A stretch of 64,000 nt of DNA, taken from Hofstenia miamia. Taxonomy: Eukaryota > Xenacoelomorpha > Acoela. The number at the start of each line of letters is the position of its first letter. Within the stretch, counting starts at the first letter, position 1. The stretch lies in the NCBI GenBank assembly GCA_004352715.1, contig SCFE01000007.1, forward strand, positions 2,551,210 through 2,615,209, given 5' to 3'. The notes below the pieces were generated by a model. It was given only the letters and a program-made list of their open reading frames with translations, made no database searches and was not told the DNA's origin. This document shows, one piece after another, positions 57,489 to 64,000 of the stretch. The position numbers were made by a program, and so were the translations under genes.

Positions 57489-57929
57489 ATATACCTGTTA
57501 TATGACTTATCAGCTTACTAACACATGAAAATGATCTTCTTGTGCAAGACATTGTGGTTTTAATGAATACTATTATTATTGTCTCAGAATACTTCCAAAA
57601 ACTTCATGCCTATTTTTACAGAAACCTAACAATAGCTATTGTTTAAATCCATTGCTCTATTGTACTTGTACTGAATCTGGACCTCTCTGCACAAGCAAAA
57701 TTAAATCTTTTCTACTTCAAGAACAAAAAAAACTCACTTTTGAGTGCATAGAAAAAACATGAATTTTGAAGACTCAATCATGGAAAACCACCTGTTGTGG
57801 CCACCTGCTAGTACCTAAGGATTTTTTTCCCTTCAAATCAACTCCAAATAAGCAAGACTACCTCTCAGCCATGTTTCATTGGGGCACTGTAATCTCCAAT
57901 AACTGACGAGTGTGCATCAAAAATAGTGC
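57011..57929. mobile_element. TTAA-flanked piggyBac-like insertion in the Gypsy element
   Basis: TTAA stands at both borders (57007-57010 and 57930-57933). The left end is CCCTATTCATACCAGG; on the minus strand the right end is GCACTATTTTTGATGC, only partly matching. Removing the insert and one TTAA leaves the retroelement frames on either side in register, which supports insertion. TTAA targets with a CCC-type end point to piggyBac. It contains an (AT)n run at 57453-57480 and no transposase. Confidence 0.65.
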
Positions 57930-58177
57930 TTAAAAGACACGAACTAGAAGAAGAAAGAAGGACACTAATAAATGCTTCAGGAGATTATATTGATACCAAA
58001 AGAAAACTTGAACAAATAAAGATCAGAATTGCGAAAACAACATTTGAACAAACATTTATCATGATAGACACCAAAAGGAACTTGCTGCCATATGAAATAA
58101 TATTAGGAAATGATTTCTTAATTAATAACGGATGTGTCATAGAATATATGACAAGAACAATAAAAGTACAGCAATAA
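57930..58177 (+). pseudogene. Ty3/Gypsy-like protease remnant
   Basis: The frame after the insertion encodes a basic start, then INASGDYIDTKRKLEQIKIR, FIMIDTKRNLLPYEIILG and NDFLINNGCVIEY. The ILGxDFL and following strand correspond to the C-terminal half of a retroviral-type aspartic protease. The N-terminal DTG/DSG catalytic motif is missing, either lost before or during the TTAA insertion. The frame ends at 58177. Spacer sequence with damaged frames leads to the reverse transcriptase. Confidence 0.6.
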
Positions 58178-58250
58178 ATAATAACAACAGAAGAAGAGAA
58201 AGACAATAATAAATCTGTATTGTTCAAACTAACAACTGAACAAATGGAAG

Positions 58251-59590
58251 ATGTACAATATAGAAAGTGAAGAGAAATTAACAATTGAAATCACGCTTTA
58301 TGAGCAGACGGGGATTAACACCAAAAAGACATCACTGCCCTCAAGTTTGTGCACAATAAAGGAAGGTAAAAGAACAATACCAATATTGAATGCGACTAAC
58401 AGAGTGGTAAATGTCAAAAAAAGAGAATGTTAAAAAACACAGCAAGAAAATAACATCAAAAACACAACTAATCAAAAAGAGTATCAATATAATCAAGCAA
58501 AAAGAAAAAGAATATAAAACACCAGAGATAAAAGAAGAAGACTATGGACACTTAAAGGAAACAGAGAGAGAAAAATAAAAAGCTATACTATGTAAAGATG
58601 CGAAAATCTAACTATTGCAAAATAAGTGTAGGTAAAGCTGTAGGGGAAACCCATAAAATAATAACAACTACGCAACAGCCAATAATACAACCATGCCAGA
58701 GGGTACCAGAACACTTGAAAGAAAATTACAATCAGATACTAAATGAACTGATCAATAATAAAATCATTAGGCTGAGTGAGAGCCCATACACTGCGCCTAT
58801 GGTATTTGCTAAACAAGCCAAGAAACATAGACTGTGTATCGATTTTTGTAAATTGAATGATGTAATAAAAAAAAGATGTGTACCCACTTTTCAGAATAGA
58901 TGACATAATTTATGAATCTAGTAAACACAAATACTATACTTGTATAGACCTATGCAAAGTGTACTGGCAGGTGCCCATGGAGCCGGGTGATATTGAAAAG
59001 ACAGCATTGATCATGCTGTACGGTCTTTTTGAGTGGATGTACATTGTGTTCAGACTTTGTAACAAACCTGTGACATTTCAGAGATATGCAACAAAGGTTC
59101 TCAAACAGAATAGAAAGAAGATCAAAGAAGGAATAAGTGCATATATTGATGACATCGCAGTGGCAATTAGTACAATACAAGGACACATAGATAAATTAGA
59201 CAGAACATTGACAATTTTATACAAAGCAGGATTGCAAGTGAACAGTAATAAATATGAAATACTAAAAACACAAGTAGTATTGCTTGGAAGAGAAATTGAC
59301 CAGGGAAGGATAAAAATGAAAAACAACCCAAGAAAAATGGTAAAGAACATTGAAAGAGCAAGAAATAAGAAAGATAACGGGATTTAAAAATTATTATGGA
59401 TCCTTCATACCCAATATCGCACAGAAAATTAACAAAATGACAGCACTTTTGAAAAAAAAGGCAATCTTCCAATGGTCATGAAGAGAACAAGAGGAGTTGG
59501 ATAAAGAGAAAAACTAACTATCCAAACTACCATCACTAAATACACCTGAATGTGACAAAGAATTTTTCCTTGATTGTGTTGCTAGCAATG
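58251..59590 (+). pseudogene. Ty3/Gypsy-like reverse transcriptase and start of RNase H, broken
   Basis: From about 58700 the classical Gypsy RT order is visible: RVPEHLKENY, the 'IIRLSESPYTAPMVFAKQ' block (usually ..SPWASPVVLVKK), then KHRLCIDFCKLNDVI. A frameshift near 58880 is followed by RIDDIIYE, YYTCIDLCKVYWQVPM, the template block, and the catalytic SAYIDDIAVAI at about 59137-59170. After 59387 the connection to RNase H continues in another frame (NYYGSFIPNIAQ, ALLKKKAIFQW). The first catalytic aspartate is in FTCIDL-type context and the YIDD pair is intact. Frameshifts and a stop disable it. The element is cut off by an (AT)n tract at 59590, and integrase and 3' LTR are not seen. Confidence 0.85.
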
Positions 59591-59723
59591 TATATATACA
59601 TATATANNNNNNNNNNNNNNNNNNNNNNNNNNNNNNNNNNNNNNNNNNNNNNNNNNNNNNNNNNNNNNNNNNNNNNNNNNNNNNNNNNNNNNNNNNNNNN
59701 NNNNNNNNNNNNNNNNNNNNNCA

Positions 59724-59758
<35 letters not shown>
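59590..59758. repeat. (AT)n microsatellite containing an assembly gap
   Basis: AT repeats with GTATAT variants flank the N run 59607-59721. Confidence 0.9.
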
Positions 59759-59760
<2 letters not shown>

Positions 59761-59982
59761 TCTTAAGATATGTTCTGGAATCAATTTTTTTACTGGCAGT
59801 ACACTATTTATATTATACATGTAAAACTAAACATCTGAAATGTAGTATATTTAACATTTCTTGTAAACATTTACATTCATGAGAACAATCACTAAGAGTA
59901 AACAAATTCATATATTTTAGCTTTTATTGGACAAAATGTGCATGTTGAAATAAATTGCTCTCTTCAATCAAAAGGGCTGTGG

Positions 59983-60951
59983 ATGTCTTCCTACATAGAA
60001 AGTTTTAACAATTGCAGCCATAACAACACACCACTACCATTTATCGAAGTAAACATTATATTGTCCGTTAATACATTTCTTTCAATAAGCCTAAACTCTG
60101 TTATTCTCATAGGATTTCTTTTTCCAAGAAAGGCTTTGGAAAACTTTGAAAAAATAGTAATATCAACGTCAATATGTGGAATTACTATGCCTTTTGTAGC
60201 TCTTGCCTCTCTGGATGTATTTGGATCTGTGAAAAAATATCGAAACATTAACTTTGCCATAATTTCCCCAATAATTCAAGGTGTGGCAAGTGCCATTTCG
60301 CTTACAGTTATTGCACTAGTAACAGCATCCAGATATTATGGGATATTCGATTCTGCCAAATACAGAAGGTTATTTACTAAACGAGGTATTTTCGAGTTGA
60401 GTTTTACATTCATATTCCTAACTGTATTTCTTGTTTCCGCTAATATTATTTCCACAGTTCTAGCTTTGCATGATATCTGTGGAATTCTTATCGAAAAAGC
60501 AATTTTATCACTTTTAAGCATACTTGCTATTATAAATATAATAATATATCTGTGGGCCATATTGAATCTGACAATTGTGTATTTTTGCATAGTATGTCGA
60601 TTAAGAAGAGATAGAAGACGAATAAAGAGCAAACGACGGATGGATTTGATAGATTCAATGGAAGCTCGCTCGGAATTGTCTTCCATGTCATGCATGAGTT
60701 TTCATTTTATTGTTTACTGGTTATTTACTGTCATTGTACTGTTTCAGCAAGCAATGTGTGTGTTAATTTTAGCAGTTTTGAGACCACATTCTTATGTTTA
60801 TTTCATCACTTTATCAGTAAACATAACAAGTTCTTTAGGGTTATTTATAGGGAATCCTATTCTTCTTTTCACAACAACCCAGTTTCGCACAAGACTTATT
60901 TCAGGCTACAGTGATTTATTTTATAAAATAAGAATGTGTTGTCGACATTAA
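59983..60951 (+). CDS. Rhodopsin-like seven-transmembrane receptor, paralogue 3
   Basis: This intact frame encodes 322 residues from the ATG at 59983. I prefer this to the ATG at 59938 because MSSYIESFNNCSH aligns with the starts of the other two paralogues. A TATATTTTAG acceptor-like sequence at 59911-59920 could end a 5'-UTR intron. It has seven hydrophobic helices. Shared signatures include the NCS sequon, NSVILIGFLFP in TM1, ALENFEKIV before TM2, SAISLTVIA and ASRYYG around TM3, a cysteine in the second outer loop (LHDICG), a basic inner loop 3, DSMEARSELSS, FHFIVYW in TM6 and NPILLFTTTQFRTRL after TM7. Cys3.25 and Asp2.50 are missing, as in the paralogues. It is the most diverged of the three. 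Ligand unknown. Confidence 0.87.
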   Translation: MSSYIESFNNCSHNNTPLPFIEVNIILSVNTFLSISLNSVILIGFLFPRKALENFEKIVISTSICGITMPFVALASLDVFGSVKKYRNINFAIISPIIQGVASAISLTVIALVTASRYYGIFDSAKYRRLFTKRGIFELSFTFIFLTVFLVSANIISTVLALHDICGILIEKAILSLLSILAIINIIIYLWAILNLTIVYFCIVCRLRRDRRRIKSKRRMDLIDSMEARSELSSMSCMSFHFIVYWLFTVIVLFQQAMCVLILAVLRPHSYVYFITLSVNITSSLGLFIGNPILLFTTTQFRTRLISGYSDLFYKIRMCCRH

Positions 60952-61535
60952 ACTTAATTCTTGTATGTTTTTTAATTCTGCTACAAGTAAGAGCTTTAGG
61001 CGATACTACGTTGGTTTGTTTTATTACAAACTTTCGTGTGCAATTTTATGTGCTACACGTGGAGTTTTGTTTAAAAAATCCTGCACTAGTGTGGTATCTC
61101 TGGCTTTATATGTAATTAATTAGAGAATTTGTTTACTCTTGTAAACTAAATACCAATTTTAATTAATAGCACTACAAAAATAATATTGTGAGCAACATAA
61201 AAACTAATACATAAAGAGGATCTGCTACAATTTCTGCCAATTAAGTCTCTGGGTATCCCAATTCATAAGGTTGGTAACTCTTTCAATCAAATTTGGTTTT
61301 ATTGATTGTCTATTATTGTTATATTATTAGTATTAAGTATAAGAATAAAAATGAGAAAATCTATTTATAAGTGTTTGACAATTACAAAACTGATGACTTG
61401 TTAAATATTGTCATAAAAACTGCAAAATGTGATTTACATTAGAATGAAGCATGCGTAGATTGCGGCATTATTACAATGTAGTTACGTGAAATAGTGTAAT
61501 CACTATTAAATATTTAAATCCCAGCCAAGATTTTC
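60952..61535. other. 3' flank of GPCR 3
   Basis: AT-rich, no gene recognised. It probably includes the 3' untranslated region. Confidence 0.4.
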
Positions 61536-62005
61536 CATATATATATANNNNNNNNNNNNNNNNNNNNNNNNNNNNNNNNNNNNNNNNNNNNNNNNNNNNN
61601 NNNNNNNNNNNNNNNNNNNNNNNNNNNNNNNNNNNNNNNNNNNNNNNNNNNNNNNNNNNNNNNNNNNNNNNNNNNNNNNNNNNNNNNNNNNNNNNNNNNN
61701 NNNNNNNNNNNNNNNNNNNNNNNNNNNNNNNNNNNNNNNNNNNNNNNNNNNNNNNNNNNNNNNNNNNNNNNNNNNNNNNNNNNNNNNNNNNNNNNNNNNN
61801 NNNNNNNNNNNNNNNNNNNNNNNNNNNNNNNNNNNNNNNNNNNNNNNNNNNNNNNNNNNNNNNNNNNNNNNNNNNNNNNNNNNNNNNNNNNNNNNNNNNN
61901 NNNNNNNNNNNNNNNNNNNNNNNNNNNNNNNNNNNNNNNNNNNNNNNNNNNNNNNNNNNNNNNNNNNNNNNNNNNNNNNTATATATATATATATATATAT
62001 ATATA
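61536..62005. repeat. (AT)n microsatellite containing an assembly gap
   Basis: AT repeats flank the N run 61548-61979. Confidence 0.9.
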
Positions 62006-62720
62006 AACAAAAGCTGTTTTTAAACATGGCGATGCATAGAGCTGATACTGCATAACGAAAATTTCAATCTATTATAACTATATTTCTAGCAAATCACAAT
62101 TTTGATATTTTCTATAATTTTAATCAGTTGTTTTCACTTTCAGTGAATGAAAAATTGTGAACGTTTTAGTTTTTATTTAGTTAGTTTACTTTGCATGATA
62201 GTTAAAATATATAAAACATTGGTGTAGCATTTGACCCCGCTTAGCATTGAATAACTTATAAGTACACAAATAAAATTTAATTAATATTTCGCTAAAACTA
62301 AATATAATTGCTCGTTTAGTAAAATGTGTCAATTGATATTTGTATCTGAATGTCTTCTGCATCCTTCAAATTTATTTTGAGCGTCCCCTTACAATATTAT
62401 TAAAATACAACGGTTCCAGTTGATTTATTTGAATGAGGTCTCTCAAATTTCACGCGTAAATCTTATACATTATATTTTCAGTATTATAAGCAGGTTCTTT
62501 TAATATTATTAGTAAGTTCCATAGTAACTCAAGTAAAATTACATTATTAAAAAGCAGAACAACTCCGTGTGTAGTAAAATTTAGGAGAGATTCCAAAATG
62601 TAAATGTAATTATTATTCGAATTGCAATATTGTAAATTGCTCGTACTATAATTTTTTTCGAACTTTAGATTTTCATAGTAATTCCTCCCAAACTAAACAA
62701 AGTATTCCCTGTCTATAATA
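62006..62720. other. Non-coding stretch
   Basis: No gene, RNA or element recognised. Confidence 0.45.
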
Positions 62721-62724
62721 TAAA

Positions 62725-62795
62725 ACAAGAATATTTTTTATAATTTTGGCCGGTAAACCACCGTTAATTTTACCGGCCTTTAATGAAATTTAGAA
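62725..62795 (-). mobile_element. Truncated inverted copy of the hAT end at 63523
   Basis: GGCCGGTAAACCACCGTTAA with TTTTACCGGCC, preceded by AAGAATATTTTTTATAATTTT, is the reverse-complement counterpart of 63570-63640. The terminal CAGAGATGG tip is missing, so this is a broken second copy. Confidence 0.65.
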
Positions 62796-62911
62796 GCGGA
62801 TGAAAAAATTATAACAATTTCCAAACTATTTTCCACTATCAAATTCAATACGTTCGATAAATTTTCCAGTAATCCACTGTGATAAAACTATATTGCCGAC
62901 TGTCTGAGACG

Positions 62912-63367
62912 TAGAGTTGTACGCGCCACGCCGCCGCGTGTTAGGTCACGCCGTCGCCGCCGTAGGATCTGAAAAATGCGTAATGACGGCGTGGCGGGTA
63001 ACTGAAGCAGTGATCTTTTCTAGCCATTCCTTTATATTTGATTTTGATTTCAGATCTGCATTGCATTGACATGGTACAAAATGCTACAAGCCTGAGCTTA
63101 TTAACTTTAAGAAAATTGATGTGTTCAAATACTTTGGTGTTTTATTTGAAGACGGAGTTAAGGATGAGAACCATTATTATTGCAAGCCATGCTTTGATAA
63201 AGTTGAGAATAAAACTGATATTGTTATTTCAAGGTTTTTGGGTTCAAAATTAGCGTTTCAACGGGAAGCCTTCGAGATCATCTATTGGATAATGAAAAAT
63301 AAATTATATTTTTCACGCCACGCCGCCGATACTTTTTAGGTGCTCACACCGCCGGCATACAGCTCTA
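62912..63367 (+). mobile_element. 456-bp hAT element retaining a BED-finger coding piece
   Basis: CTGAGACG lies just outside both ends (62904-62911 and 63368-63375). The ends are TAGAGTTGTACGC and, on the minus strand, TAGAGCTGTATGC, each with subterminal CACGCCGCCG words. Inside, after a GATTTCAG acceptor, a frame reads PELINFKKIDVFKYFG, then EDGVKDENHYYCKPCFDK, a BED zinc-finger pattern (aromatic pair, then C..C). It continues to a stop within the right terminal repeat (about 63337). The catalytic domain is deleted. It is therefore a small derivative with intact hAT ends and a possible DNA-binding exon. Confidence 0.85.
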
Positions 63368-63522
63368 CTGAGACGAACTCACGTGTACTTGCTGTCTTGC
63401 TATGACTGACGCTGAAGAGAAATAACGCGGGAAACGCAGTATTACAACATGTAATCGATATTTTTGCTATTTGTTTCGAAGATGAAGATATTGTGCGTAA
63501 TAACAATGTCTGTGATGTGATC

Positions 63523-64000
63523 CAGAGATGGAACCGGCTACCGGCGTTTACCGGTCCGCAGCCATTTTGTAATGTCCATGAAAGGCCGGTAAAATTACCA
63601 GGCATTTGCCGGCCAAAAATCAAATAAATATTCTTGTTTTTAAGTGACAATTTGCGAATAAATTTTTTTGTTTATGAGAAAATATCCGTTGTTATTTAAA
63701 TGAATAGTGAGGCGAAAACAAATTATTCAATTCAGCACTTTATATACAATCTAGTACGGTTGGTGCTTCAAATGTGTTAGATACTACTTTGTATAATTGT
63801 TTATATTTAAACACTTTATCTTTTTACTTCGCATTTCACTGTTTGTTATGAATATCGAGCTATCAGATAGTTTATCTGATTCACTAATTAAATTGGGAGA
63901 ATTTATACTTCAACAAATTAAAAAATCTCATAAAAATGAAAAGGTTTGGTGCTATATGATGCATCCAGTTGCTGTGGATCTAAATGGAGAGAATACAGTC
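63523..64000 (+). mobile_element. Left end of a hAT element running out of the window
   Basis: CAGAGATGGAACCGGCTAC starts a region with repeated CCGG(T/C) subterminal words (to about 63615), typical of hAT ends. The right end lies beyond the window. A candidate transposase start follows at 63848. Confidence 0.65.
63848..64000 (+). CDS. Partial start of a hAT-type transposase (BED-finger-like)
   Basis: The ATG at 63848 opens a frame that is still open at the window end (51 codons). It reads MNIELSDSLSDSLIKLGE, a helical stretch, then NEKVWCYMMHPVAVDLNGE. The VW..M and following strand recall the beginning of a BED zinc finger, whose cysteines would come next. It lies about 325 bp inside the hAT left end, a normal place for the transposase gene. 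Integrity cannot be judged. Confidence 0.5.
   Translation, partial: MNIELSDSLSDSLIKLGEFILQQIKKSHKNEKVWCYMMHPVAVDLNGENTV

Overview
This window is AT-rich eukaryotic DNA from an invertebrate animal. The signs are long (AT)n microsatellites, spliceosomal intron signatures, seven-transmembrane receptor genes, and a dense mix of P, hAT, Tc1/mariner, pogo/Tigger, Penelope, non-LTR and Ty3/Gypsy elements. I cannot name the species. A cnidarian, flatworm, tunicate or similar low-GC invertebrate would fit equally well. There is no operon, rRNA, CRISPR array or bacterial signal.

The only clearly intact protein-coding genes are three single-exon, rhodopsin-like GPCR paralogues. Two are divergent neighbours (9938-10924 minus, 12970-13956 plus) and the third lies 46 kb away (59983-60951 plus). 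They share an N-terminal MxSY...NC[ST] start. They lack several near-universal class A residues: Cys3.25, Asp2.50, the D of DRY and the Y of NPxxY. They look like a lineage-specific, probably chemosensory or orphan, receptor family. A second cellular gene, with a cysteine-rich PAN/apple-like exon and beta-helix repeats, survives as four exon-like pieces at 20039-22106, the last one broken.

Layout. 1-1158: decayed retroelement C-terminus (zinc-binding motif plus nuclease-like domain). 3-4.5 kb: hAT-like and mariner debris. 4.9-7.6 kb: minisatellite carrying a 5'-truncated non-LTR element, shown twice. 9.9-14 kb: divergent GPCR pair. 14.9-15.4 kb: GC-rich island. 15.7-17.8 kb: decayed hAT transposase. 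17.8-18.9 kb: TA-flanked foldback element built from a 51-bp palindromic satellite. 20-22.1 kb: PAN/beta-helix gene. 22.4-24.4 kb: hAT element nested in a hAT element, with target duplications. 25.4-25.7 kb: hAT C-terminus. 28.0-28.9 kb: TA-flanked MITE. 31-37.6 kb: THAP9/P-element transposase interrupted by hAT, then Tigger, then Tc1. 41-42.6 kb: Penelope element. 48.5-51.7 kb: second copy of the hAT/Tigger/Tc1 nest and an internally deleted P derivative. 52.7-53.6 kb: second Tc1-like family. 53.8-55 kb: two minisatellites. 55.6-59.6 kb: Ty3/Gypsy element with a TTAA-flanked insertion. 60 kb: third GPCR. 62.7-64 kb: hAT elements with BED-finger coding.

Assembly quality matters here. Eight isolated single 'n' characters (5277, 6715, 16460, 29902, 30543, 35452, 43281, 50104) mark joins. 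Several are flanked by long near-identical direct repeats, so several 'duplications' are probably unmerged contig overlaps. Most long N runs interrupt (AT)n tracts, and two are exactly 1000 bases, which suggests default gap sizes.
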